DNA of 64,000 nt, from contig CM019822.1 in assembly GCA_009763385.1 (NCBI GenBank), positions 14,031,950 to 14,095,949 of the forward strand, written 5' to 3'. Position numbers and translations under genes: made by a program. A model generated the notes under the pieces. It had not been told where the DNA came from, ran no database searches, and saw nothing but the letters and a program-made list of their open reading frames with translations. Of this stretch, positions 1 through 9,548 are shown piece by piece. Source of the DNA: Coix lacryma-jobi var. lacryma-jobi. Taxonomy: Eukaryota > Streptophyta > Magnoliopsida > Poales > Poaceae. How positions within the stretch are numbered: the first letter of the stretch is position 1; each line of letters opens with the position of its first letter.

Positions 1-227
1 GAATCCATCATGCTGTCGAGAAGAAACTTCGGAATATATACTATATACTGTACAGGCGTTTGATGGGAAAACATGAATGCCGACATTTTTAAACCAACGG
101 AACAAGACAGCGCGACTTTCATTTCATTGAATAAAGCATATAAATACAAGTGAGCAGTGAACTACTAGTATTTACGTAAGGAAAAAACCTACCAGTAACA
201 TCTCTCGTAGCGCACGCTCTAGGTATC
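1..227. other. intergenic, no feature seen
   Basis: No convincing reading frame, RNA gene or repeat boundary is visible in this short AT-rich stretch before the first MITE. Confidence 0.6.
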
Positions 228-229
228 TA

Positions 230-618
230 CTCCCTCTGTCCATGAATATTTGTATTCCTAGGAGATTTAGGACAGATTAGTGTGACAAGCAAAATACCAT
301 TCTGCCCTCCAGTAATCTGAGTTCTAGCATTTACTCTTGCACGTCTAGCGATGTCTGGCTCTTCGTTTGAAGACTGATGGAAGGGTGCATTTAATTCAAA
401 ATTCAGTCAAATACTCTGTGGAGTACTAGTACGCGCCAAAAATTGGATACACAACCGCAAATATTCATGGACGGAGTAAATGAGAGAGAGGGAGACAGGC
501 GTTGTGGGCTTCGTTAAATGAGACGGGGAAATCCGAGGGAACCCTTCCATCCTAGGAATACAACCTTTTGTGGACAAATATTTGAGCCAGGAATACAAGT
601 ATTCATGGACGGAGGGAG
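230..618. mobile_element. Stowaway-like MITE
   Basis: The left end CTCCCTCTGTCCATGAATAT and the right end, read in reverse complement (CTCCCTCCGTCCATGAATAC), form an inverted repeat of about 28 bp. It is flanked by TA on both sides (228-229 and 619-620), the Tc1/mariner-type target duplication typical of Stowaway elements. A third copy of the terminal sequence ends at 476, also followed by TA, so the element may be composite or nested. No coding capacity is seen. Confidence 0.75.
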
Positions 619-620
619 TA

Positions 621-1104
621 CTCCCTCCGTACAGTAAATACATGTCGTTTTGAATATGGTTTCGGTCAAACAATGAGAATATAAATTATGAATAACTTTT
701 AAGTTATTGAGACGTGTTTAGTTCCCCAAAAGACCCAAAAAATTTATAGATTTTCCGTCACATCAATCTTTAGATACATGCATGGAGCATTAAATATAGG
801 TAAAAAATAACTAATTGTACTTTTAGTATGTACATGTCGAAACGAATCATTTGAGACTAGTTAGTCCATATTTGAACAAAGTTTGTCAAATAACAACGAA
901 AGTGCTACAGATTTCCAAAAAAATCCGGAACTCAACAAGCCCTGAGTTTGAAAATATAAAAATCGATTTGTCTTGAAAAATATTTTCATAAATATATATA
1001 TAACACTTTTTGATAAATATTTTTTTAGCATAAAGAGAGTCAAAATCGTACTTTGGAGATCGTGTCGATGTCCAAAACGTTATTTATTTCCTATACAGAG
1101 GAAG
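621..1104. mobile_element. Stowaway-like MITE, directly abutting the previous one
   Basis: It starts CTCCCTCCGTACAGTAAATA and ends with a diverged inverted copy (1070-1104, finishing CAGAGGAAG). TA dinucleotides flank it at 619-620 and 1105-1106. The interior is AT-rich and non-coding. It shares its left TA with the right TA of the neighbouring MITE, so one inserted at the edge of the other. The right terminus is noticeably decayed. Confidence 0.65.
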
Positions 1105-1167
1105 TACTACAAATGAGGTGAAATGGAACCTCGTTTTATACCTTTTTCTCAAACAGAAATATATTTA

Positions 1168-1419
1168 GGGTATGTTTGGATGCACCATCTAAATTTTAGC
1201 TGGCTAAATTTAACTGCTAGACATCCAAACAGTCCAGCTAAAGTTTAGCTAGATTTAGCTATTCCAACTCAGCTAAAGATATCTAAAATTTAGCTGAGTT
1301 TATTAGCTGGAGCATCCAAACACACTGCTAAAGTTTAGCTGAGAAACTTTTAGATGACTAAATTTTTACATTGAAATTTTAGCTAGATAAATTTTAGTTG
1401 GATACATCCAAACAGACCC
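1168..1419. mobile_element. MITE with GGGTMTGTTTGGATG ends
   Basis: A 252-bp element whose ends GGGTATGTTTGGATGCACC and, in reverse complement, GGGTCTGTTTGGATGTATCC match over about 16 bp. The interior is filled with alternating AGCTAAATTT/AAATTTAGCT motifs, so the whole could fold into a hairpin. The flanks (TTA left, ATG right) do not give a clean target duplication, so Tourist (PIF/Harbinger) and hAT origins both remain possible. Confidence 0.65.
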
Positions 1420-2382
1420 ATGCAAAAGGGGCTCGAATATGGTATACTTCATTCATCCCATCTTCGAGGAGTCTATCTCCCTACGGAAATATTAATACTA
1501 ACAATACATAATCAGTATCACTAAATATATTGTTAAATATATTTTTATAATAGACTTATTTGAGGATAAAAGTATTACTAATCTTTTCTAGAATTCTAGT
1601 CAAACTTAAGACATAAATATCATAATGATATACAGATATACATACAACTATGTATTTTTGGAGGGATGAAATTGTCTCTTCCTCCTCCCTCTCTCTCTCT
1701 CATATTTAGTGACACATGGAGCTCACATCAACCTTATGAAGTGTTTTTGAAAGAAATTACAACAAATATTTATAAACGGCTAAAAAGTCATAAGATGACT
1801 GGTTTTTTAAGCATTGTATATCACACGTACAACACACATGTCAACACTTGTTGGGAACACCACACAAATAGCACAACCAAAATAAGAACCAAACAACCAC
1901 TTTCAAGAAAACAACAAAGAACCTCACCATCCATTAAGGTTAAAAAGAATTCTCAGCCACAGACAACAGACAGCACCAAGACAACAACATCTTCAATAGC
2001 TTAATAAATTCTCATCTTTCTTTTTTTTGGTAGTATGAGAAAAAAAAACTTCATCCAACAGTTTTATATCCTAACTTCCAAATTATCCACACTCGAAAAA
2101 GCCAAGGCATTCACACACAAAAAGATATATGGACAACCACAACTCTCTATTATGAGGCAACAATTTTTTTCTTCATCACATTGTCGTCTTCGCTGCCAGT
2201 TGGAGATTGCAAATTGAATCTCCAACCACTAATTTCAGATATGAGAATAGCGAGTAGTAGAGCAGACAATAGAAATTTTTCTATAGGTTATAATTGTGAG
2301 CTATGCAGCATGGGTACAGATACATGTATCATGTATCGTCTGGATACAGATACGTGGATACATCAGATTTTTAAGCAAATTA
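1420..2382. other. intergenic, no gene seen
   Basis: AT-rich DNA with a CT-rich run near 1676-1705. The open frames starting at 1666, 2035 and 2181 show low-complexity composition and no recognisable domain, so none is called as a gene. Confidence 0.5.
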
Positions 2383-2387
2383 AAGGT

Positions 2388-2864
2388 TGTTGGAATGTGA
2401 TCTCCTCCCGTTAGGCCCAACGGCCTAACGGGCCCTCTCATCCGCGCCCTGATCGGGGGCGCCCAACCCCATGGTTGGTGGGCCCCCGTCACCCAGCGCT
2501 ATAAAGGAAAGGTGGGGGCCACGGCACTCTGGACGAGGTTCACCGCGCCGCCAAAACCCCAACGACATCCTAACCCTAACCCGATCTAGGGAGCGCTGCC
2601 AGCGGCGGGATTCTTCCACCGACGGTCTCATCGCCATCAGATGTCTTCAACGCCGACGAACAGTGTCGCCGGCGCTCAGGAGATGGCGGGGAACACCATG
2701 GCCGGCTCGAGCTCTACTACGACTCCTATGGACTCACTCGGTCTGCTTCCTCCCGCTCCTCTCTCTCTCTCTGTTCTACTAGATGTTATTAGGATCTGTG
2801 TTCGTGTATCTGTTTACTCCCCTCTAGATCCGACTACTAGTAGATCCTGTGTTAAATTTTATCA
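2388..2864 (+). repeat. 5' LTR of the intact copia element
   Basis: A 477-bp LTR with TG...CA ends. Close to its start lies a perfect 11-bp inverted repeat (2407-2417 with 2422-2432, 4-nt loop). A TATA-like box at 2510-2516 and a CT microsatellite near 2758-2773 follow. A short open frame starts at 2641, inside the probable transcribed part, and could act as an upstream ORF. Confidence 0.93.
2510..2516 (+). promoter_or_regulatory. TATA box of the copia LTR
   Basis: TATAAAG, in the middle of the 477-bp LTR where a retrotransposon promoter is expected. The same motif is kept in the 3' LTR near 8766. Transcription would start about 30 bp downstream, which would define the R region. This is inferred from position only. 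Confidence 0.55.
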
Positions 2865-2866
2865 TT

Positions 2867-2879
2867 GGTATCAGATCCA
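2867..2879 (+). other. primer-binding site (initiator Met tRNA type)
   Basis: TGGTATCAGATCC begins two bases after the 5' LTR. It matches the usual plant copia primer site TGGTATCAGAGCC, complementary to the 3' end of initiator methionine tRNA, with one difference. Confidence 0.8.
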
Positions 2880-4161
2880 GTCTAGATCAGTGGATCTAGA
2901 CGGGGAAATGAAATGTCAAGAAAGAAAGTCCGATTTCAAATCGGGATTGAATCTCAGAACGAATCAATGGACTGAAATGACCGATTTCGATCGGATTTGA
3001 AACGAACTGTGAATAAACCGATCCCATCCGGATCGGGAAGAACAGAAAAACGATCGAATCAAAGAAAACACCGATTTGTTTCTGGATCGGGACGAACACT
3101 GTCGAACCCTAACCCTAAGATCGAGAAGTCGGATCGGCGATGGGACTTTCCTGTGCCTCCTCGCCGGAGGCGGCGCCGTCGCGCCATAAGTCTCACCGGC
3201 GGCGAGGCCTTGCCCTCGCGCTGGCCCCGTTGAACCGGCGCCAACAGTGGGCCCCTCGGCGGCGGCGCGCTCACCCACGAAGGGGAATGCGCTCGCCGAC
3301 GAGAGGGCCAGTGGCGGCGCCTTTTCGTCTCTCCGCGTGCTCGGCCGGAGCCCCTCCGTCCCTCTGCGTGCTCGCGCCGGAGGGCCGCCGCCGCCGCCGC
3401 TGCTTACGCTCGGCAGGAGACAGACGGCCGGGAGAGAAAGAAAATGAACCTAGGGTTTGAAGGGGAGGCGGCCGGGTGGGGTTTTGATCGCCCGAGAGAC
3501 CCTCCTCGCCGTCCGATTGAGATCGACGTCCGAGATCGGCCGGATCGAATACGGCCCAGGAGGGCGCGCGCGGGGGCGCCATTTCCCGGCCCAGGCCCAA
3601 GTTGCGGCCTGGGCGCGGGGGCGTTCGGCTGGGCGCGGCAAAAGGCCACCGTGGGCCGTTTTGGGCCACGCGTGGCAGCAGGCCGTTTTCGGAAAATGAA
3701 CAAAAATTTCGTTTTTATTTTTCCAGAACTATTTGAATGATTTAATGAAATTTTGAACCAAATTTTCTGCGTAAATTTTATCCAACGATAATTTTACTCA
3801 GAAAATAGAAAGATATGATTATGCTTCTGGAAAAGTAAATATGAAATGAATTTAATTGTTTCCGCTGCGTATTATGATTTATTATTTTTTTCATTATTAA
3901 ATTCAAACCAACGGGAGAGTTTAATTATGAGAAATAAATATTTCTGATTTTTGAGATTATTATGATGTTGTTATTTTCTGACCAAAGTTGTTAATAACAA
4001 TATTATAATATTTTGTTCATATGAAATTATACATTAATTCTACTTCTGCCCAACGGTGATGTTGAATTTTTGTATAAATGAATATTGTATGTTTTAATCT
4101 TGACCAACGTTGAGATAAGGCATGCAATTTTCATATGTAAATATTCTCATTTTTCTTTGAA
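2880..4161 (+). other. untranslated leader of the copia element
   Basis: A 1.28-kb leader between primer site and gag. The first part (to about 3680) is GC-rich; the rest is very AT-rich and carries a spaced motif CCAACGNTGA or close variants near 3782, 3908, 3981, 4050 and 4113. Short frames here have biased composition and no domains. It probably holds packaging and translation signals. Confidence 0.6.
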
Positions 4162-7100
4162 ATGGTTTCAGGAGGAAAGACTGTGTTGAACGTCAACAAC
4201 ATTCCGCCGCTCAATGGGACTAACTATCGAGTCTGGCGGGAGAAATATGAACTGGAGCTTACGCTCGGAGAGATTGATATGGCAATCACCACACCGTGTC
4301 CTATTGTCCCACAGGACCCGGTGAGGGGAGCCGATGAAACTGATGCTGATTTCCTTGCTCGGCAAAGAAATCATGCTGAAATCAGGATGAAATATGATCT
4401 CGAACACAGACGATGGACACTCTCCAATCGCAAGTGCTTGATGGTGGCTAAGGCCACGATTGAAGAACCCATAAGGGGGTCGATCCCAGAATGTACAACT
4501 GCCATTGAATACCTGGAAAGGGTTAAGAACCAGTTTACTGGGTCTGCAAAGGCCACAGCAAGCACATTGATCAAGGAATTGGTCACTATGAAATACAATG
4601 GTGGTAGCATTAGGGATCACATTGTGAAAATGAGCTCCATTCAGGCTAAGTTGACGCCAATGGATGTAGTGGTCAATGACCAATTCCTACTCCATTTGGT
4701 TTTCCACTCTTTACCGAGGGAATATGAAACTTTTACTGTGAACTATAACATGCAGCCTGAAAAATGGGATATTGAAAAGCTCATTGCCATGTGCGTTCAG
4801 GAGGAAGAGCGGGTTAAGTCCTCACATGGTGACTCTGCTTACTATGTGAAGGACAATAAGAAAAGAAACTTTCGAAATAAGAACTTCAGACCACAGGGCA
4901 AGTCCCAGTGGGAGAAAGGCTCTACCTCCAAGGCACAGGAAAAGGCCCCTCAGGTTCCTCAGAATCCTCAGAATCCTGAAAACCAGAATAAGAACCAGCA
5001 GGACAACCCTTATGGCAATGCTGAGAAAGATCAGTGCAAGTATTGCTTCAAAAGGGGGCACTACAAGAAAGATTGTCGTGACTTCATGAAATGGTTGATG
5101 AAGAAAGGTGAGGATTTGATTACATTTGTTGATGAATCCCTGTTTTTGTGTTATTCGAAAACCACTTGGTGGATTGATTCTGGAGCAACTGTTCATGTTG
5201 TGAATTCCATACAGGGCTTAAGTGGGAGGACCACTCTGCAAAGAGGAGAAAGAACAATTAAAGTAGCAAATGGAGTACAAGCCGATGTTGAAGCTATGGG
5301 AAATCTTTCCCTAACATTGAAGAATGGCTTTTCTCTTATTCTTTATGATGTACTTTATGTTCCCTCTTTGCGTAGAAACTTAATAAGTGTATCGAAACTT
5401 GATGATGATGGATTTGATTGCCATTTTGGTAATGGCAAATGTGAGATATTCTTTAATAATGAAAGTGTTGGTCTTGCCTTCCGACAAGACAAGCTTTATT
5501 TATTATCTCTCGCTGAAAATTTGAATCATGTATGTGATGGGAATGTGAATCATGTATGTATTTTGAATGTGAATGACTCCCAATCTACGAATAAGAAGCG
5601 GAAGAGAATCGATTGCAACTCTTTGAAATTGTGGCACTGTCGCTTAGGCCACATTTCGAGGGGGAGAATAGAACGTTTGGTTAATGAATCAATTCTTCCG
5701 CATTTAGAATTTTCAGAATTAGAACAATGCATTGATTGCATTAAAGGAAAATATGTTAAGAAAATTAAGAAAGATGCCAAACGAAGCACGGGAATTCTAG
5801 AAATAATTCACACGGACATTTGTGGTCCGTTCCCTGTGAAAAGCGTGGATGGTTATGACTCGTTTATAACTTTCACGGACGACTATTCCCGTTATGGCTA
5901 CATTTATCCAATTAAAGAAAGATCGGAAGTATTGGATAAATTTAGAATATTTAAATCTGAAGTTGAAAATCAGCATGATTTGAAGATCAAAGTAGTACGA
6001 TCAGACCGTGGTGGAGAGTACTATGGGCAACATACCCCGTATGGCCAAATTCCTGGACCTTTTGCAAGGTTTCTACAGGAAAATGGCATAGTTGCTCAGT
6101 ATTCCACACCAGGGGAACCTCAGCAGAATGGAGTAGCTGAAAGAAGAAACCGTACCTTAATGGATCTGGTGAGGAGCATGATAAGTTACTCTACGCTACC
6201 GATTAGTCTATGGATGGAGGCACTGAAAACCGCCATTCATATACTTAATCGAGTACCAAGTAAATCGGTGCCGAAAACACCATATGAATTATGGACAGGA
6301 AGGAAACCCTCACTTAACCACTTACGTGTGTGGGGCTGTCTAGCTGAGGCGAAAGTTTTTAACCCAAATATTGGAAAGTTAGACTCCAAGACAGTCAGCT
6401 GCCACCTTATTGGTTATCCCGAAAGATCGAAAGGATATCGATTTTATTGTCCTGACAGACATACGAAATTCGTTGAAACTAGGCATGCTGTATTCTTGGA
6501 GAATGACATGATCAGAGGGAGCATGGTAACGCGTGAAATTAACCTTCAGGAGAAGCGGGTATATGTACCCACTCCGATGGTTCAAGAACCTTTCTTTACG
6601 TTACCTGTTGTTGTTGCACCAACAGTCCAGGACGCTGTGGTGACAACACCTGTTGCTAATTCTCCCGTGGTGACAATAAATGAAAATGTGGAACCTGTCC
6701 AACAGGATCCTATAGAACCGATTGTCACATACGAGGAAGAACAACAACAGCCCATTGTGGAACAAGTGCCGGAGGCCTCTAGAAGGTCTCAAAGAACTAG
6801 AAGGTCAGCTATTCCAGACGATTATGAAGTTTACGACGCTGAAGAATTTCGTATGGAAGATGACCCAAGAACTTTTGAAGAAGCCATGAGAAGCGATTAC
6901 TCATCCAAGTGGTTTGAAGCCATGGAAGATGAGATGAAATCAATGAGTACCAACAAAGTTTGGGAATTAGAAAACATTCCTAAAGGAGCCAAAACGGTAG
7001 GCTGTAAATGGGTCTACAAAACTAAATATGACTCCCAAGGGAAAGTTGAAAGGTTTAAAGCGCGACTTGTGGCTAAAGGCTTTACGCAACGAGAAAGGAT

Positions 7101-8427
7101 TGATTACAATGAAACCTTTTCCCCGGTTTCATGTAAAGATTCCTTCAGAATCATCATGGCACTTGTGGCTCACTATGATTTAGAATTACATCAGATGGAT
7201 GTAAAGATAGCATTCCTGAATGGGGATTTAGAAGAAAACGTTTACATGGCACAACCGAAAGGTTTTGTCGTAAACGGAAAAGAAAACATGGGATGTCGTC
7301 TGAAAAGATCAATCTACGGATTGAAACAAGCTTCAAGGCAGTGGTACTTGAAGTTTGATAGAACGATAAAATGTTTTGGGTTTAAGGAAAATGTCGAGGA
7401 CAATTGTGTCTATATGAAATTCAAGAATGGGAAATACATATTCTTGATCCTATATGTGGATGATATCCTACTCGCTAGTAGTGATGTTAATCTACTAAAT
7501 GAAACAAAGAAATTCTTGTCCTCGAATTTTGATATGAAAGATCTTGGTGAAGCTTCATTCGTCTTGGGAATTGAAATTCACCGAGATAGAAGAAAAGGGG
7601 TTTTAGGACTATCGCAGAAGGCATACATTGAAAAGGTTTTGAAGAAGTTCAGTATGCATGCGTGCAGTCCTTCACCTGCTCCCATAGTCAAGGGCGATAG
7701 ATATGGGGAACATCAGTGTCCCAAGAATCAATATGAAATCGAACAAATGAAAGCGGTACCGTATGCTTCGGCAGTTGGAAGTTTGCAATATGCTCAAGTG
7801 TGTACTCGCCCTGACCTCGCTTTTGTGACCGGGTTGCTTGGCAGATATCAAAAGAATCCAGGAATTGAACATTGGAAATTAGTGAAGAAAGTCTTGCGTT
7901 ATTTGCAAGGTACGAAAGGTCTCATGTTGACATATGAAAAATCTGATTCCCTCGAGATAGAGGGATATTCAGATTCTGATTATGCGGGAGATGAAAGAAA
8001 ATCCATGTCAGGATACATTTTTACTCTCGCTGGAGGAGCAATATCGTGGAAAAGCTCCAAACAGACTGTGACTACATCCTCGACCATGTATGCCGAGTTT
8101 GTAGCTTGTTATGAGGCCACGAGGCAGGTGAATTGGTTAAAGAAATTTATACCCGGATTGAAAGTAATAGAAATAATACATGAACCACTGAGGTTGTATT
8201 GTGATAACAACCCAGCTGTGGAATATGCTCACAACAATAGGTCAAGTGGTGCTGCCAAACACATTGACATTAAGTATTATGTTGTGAAAGATAAAGTTCG
8301 GGATCATATCATAAATCTTGAGCACATACGAACTGAAAAGATGCTAGCGGATCCGCTCACAAAAGGCCTTCCACCCAGTGTCTTTAGAGGACACTTAGCC
8401 GGCATGGGTTTAAGGGAGAGCCTATGA
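4162..8427 (+). CDS. copia gag-pol polyprotein (intact, 1421 aa)
   Basis: One uninterrupted frame encodes all proteins needed for copia retrotransposition. In order: Gag, with a CCHC zinc knuckle of form CX2CX4HX4C starting at Cys292; aspartic protease with WWIDSGAT, catalytic Asp339; the pre-integrase HLGH-type motif (LWHCRLGH); integrase with D552 (HTDICGP), D615 (SDRGGEY) and E660 (NGVAERRNRT); reverse transcriptase with the YVDD box at 1098-1101; and RNase H with SDSDYAGD (D1271, D1273) and a C-terminal ADPLTKGL block. Integrase before reverse transcriptase is the Ty1/copia order. The start is the first Met after the leader, followed by a normal Gag N terminus. Gag and Pol share one frame with no frameshift signal, as in most plant copia elements. 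With intact catalytic motifs, near-identical LTRs and a perfect target duplication, it may still be mobile. Confidence 0.96.
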   Translation: MVSGGKTVLNVNNIPPLNGTNYRVWREKYELELTLGEIDMAITTPCPIVPQDPVRGADETDADFLARQRNHAEIRMKYDLEHRRWTLSNRKCLMVAKATIEEPIRGSIPECTTAIEYLERVKNQFTGSAKATASTLIKELVTMKYNGGSIRDHIVKMSSIQAKLTPMDVVVNDQFLLHLVFHSLPREYETFTVNYNMQPEKWDIEKLIAMCVQEEERVKSSHGDSAYYVKDNKKRNFRNKNFRPQGKSQWEKGSTSKAQEKAPQVPQNPQNPENQNKNQQDNPYGNAEKDQCKYCFKRGHYKKDCRDFMKWLMKKGEDLITFVDESLFLCYSKTTWWIDSGATVHVVNSIQGLSGRTTLQRGERTIKVANGVQADVEAMGNLSLTLKNGFSLILYDVLYVPSLRRNLISVSKLDDDGFDCHFGNGKCEIFFNNESVGLAFRQDKLYLLSLAENLNHVCDGNVNHVCILNVNDSQSTNKKRKRIDCNSLKLWHCRLGHISRGRIERLVNESILPHLEFSELEQCIDCIKGKYVKKIKKDAKRSTGILEIIHTDICGPFPVKSVDGYDSFITFTDDYSRYGYIYPIKERSEVLDKFRIFKSEVENQHDLKIKVVRSDRGGEYYGQHTPYGQIPGPFARFLQENGIVAQYSTPGEPQQNGVAERRNRTLMDLVRSMISYSTLPISLWMEALKTAIHILNRVPSKSVPKTPYELWTGRKPSLNHLRVWGCLAEAKVFNPNIGKLDSKTVSCHLIGYPERSKGYRFYCPDRHTKFVETRHAVFLENDMIRGSMVTREINLQEKRVYVPTPMVQEPFFTLPVVVAPTVQDAVVTTPVANSPVVTINENVEPVQQDPIEPIVTYEEEQQQPIVEQVPEASRRSQRTRRSAIPDDYEVYDAEEFRMEDDPRTFEEAMRSDYSSKWFEAMEDEMKSMSTNKVWELENIPKGAKTVGCKWVYKTKYDSQGKVERFKARLVAKGFTQRERIDYNETFSPVSCKDSFRIIMALVAHYDLELHQMDVKIAFLNGDLEENVYMAQPKGFVVNGKENMGCRLKRSIYGLKQASRQWYLKFDRTIKCFGFKENVEDNCVYMKFKNGKYIFLILYVDDILLASSDVNLLNETKKFLSSNFDMKDLGEASFVLGIEIHRDRRKGVLGLSQKAYIEKVLKKFSMHACSPSPAPIVKGDRYGEHQCPKNQYEIEQMKAVPYASAVGSLQYAQVCTRPDLAFVTGLLGRYQKNPGIEHWKLVKKVLRYLQGTKGLMLTYEKSDSLEIEGYSDSDYAGDERKSMSGYIFTLAGGAISWKSSKQTVTTSSTMYAEFVACYEATRQVNWLKKFIPGLKVIEIIHEPLRLYCDNNPAVEYAHNNRSSGAAKHIDIKYYVVKDKVRDHIINLEHIRTEKMLADPLTKGLPPSVFRGHLAGMGLRESL

Positions 8428-8640
8428 TTCCCGAACATGAAGGGCCCAGAAGAAAATGAAGTTTCGTTTCAAAACAGAAAGGTGTATCGTGGCTGTTAGT
8501 CTAACGGCACTAATGGCTGTGACGATGAGACATGCTCGATGCACTCGCCTGTGATGGAATGAAGCGTTTTAGAAAGATTGAAAATTTGAATTTTTTGAAA
8601 TGTCGAATATGAAGTTGGTGAATGAATGAATGATGAGAGA

Positions 8641-8653
8641 TCAAGGGGGAGAA
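8641..8653 (+). other. polypurine tract of the copia element
   Basis: A purine-rich run (AAGGGGGAGAA core) ends directly at the TG that opens the 3' LTR, as required for plus-strand DNA priming. Confidence 0.85.
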
Positions 8654-9128
8654 TGTTGGAATGTGATCTCCTCCCGTTAGGCCCAACGGCCTAACGGGCC
8701 CTCTCATCCGCGCCCTGATCGGGGGCGCCCAACCCCATGGTTGGTGGGCCCCCGTCGCCCAGCGCTATAAAGGAAAGGTGGGGGCCACGGCACTCTGGAC
8801 GAGGTTCACCGCGCCGCCAAAACCCCACCGACATCCTAACCCTAACCCGATCTAGGGAGCGCTGCCAGCGGCGGGATTCTTCCACCGACGGTCTCATCGC
8901 CATCAGATGTCTTCAACGCCGACGAACAGTGTCGTCGGCGCTCAGGAGATGGCGGGGAACACCATGGCCGGCTCGAGCTCTACTACGACTCCTATGGACT
9001 CACTCGGTCTGCTTCCTCCCGCTCCTCTCTCTCTCTGTTCTACTAGATGCTATTAGGATCTGTGTACGTGTATCTGTTTACTCCCCTCTAGATCCGACTA
9101 CTAGTAGATCCTGTGTTAAATTTTATCA
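8654..9128 (+). repeat. 3' LTR of the intact copia element
   Basis: A 475-bp copy of the 5' LTR with five substitutions and a 2-bp shorter CT run. It ends TTTTATCA and is followed by the target duplication AAGGT. Confidence 0.94.
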
Positions 9129-9315
9129 AAGGTCCCCTAATAGTGGTGTATCGAAGTATCTGATATGAATACGTGGATGTGTATTGAATATGTGATACGA
9201 TATCATATTAAATATCAGAGTAATTTAGGTTGTGAGTTAGAAGTGGAGCAGGCTTAATGCCATTGTTTTCTTATTTGATGTTGTTATGCAACCTTAGATA
9301 TTTCTGATAACCTAA

Positions 9316-9545
9316 GGGGTTAGTTGGATTTTGCCACATGCTACCATGCCACAATTGCGGCAACGCCACAAAACATATACCATGAAATCACCAACTCAAC
9401 TATAGCGAGAATACACGCTGCAATGAACCACTAAAATGATTAAGACATGTCTAAAATTAAAATGGCAACCAAACAACTCCCTTCTTTCGTTGTGGTTGTC
9501 ATAGTTGAGGCATGGCGAGCTATGGTTAGTAACCAAACAAACCTC
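9316..9545. mobile_element. Tourist-like MITE
   Basis: The ends GGGGTTAGTTGGATTTTG and, in reverse complement, GAGGTTTGTTTGGTTACT form an imperfect inverted repeat. The trinucleotide TAA flanks both sides (9313-9315, 9546-9548), which fits the PIF/Harbinger target duplication. About 230 bp, non-coding. Confidence 0.5.
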
Positions 9546-9548
9546 TAA

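Larger units (their letters stand above)
2388..9128 (+). mobile_element. complete Ty1/copia LTR retrotransposon
   Basis: A structurally complete 6.7-kb element: two LTRs that start TGTTGGAATG and end TTTTATCA, a primer-binding site next to the 5' LTR, one long gag-pol frame, and a purine tract before the 3' LTR. A perfect 5-bp target duplication AAGGT flanks it (2383-2387 and 9129-9133). I count five substitutions and one 2-bp CT-repeat length difference between the LTRs (about 1.1%). At the rate of 1.3e-8 per site per year often used for grass LTRs this suggests roughly 0.4 million years. It is the youngest LTR insertion that can be dated here and the only one with an intact polyprotein. Confidence 0.95.

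Noticed and set aside
3140..3740. Overlapping GC-rich open frames on both strands
   Set aside because: They lie in the copia leader, have composition-driven Arg/Pro/Gly bias and no domain, and overlap each other in several frames.
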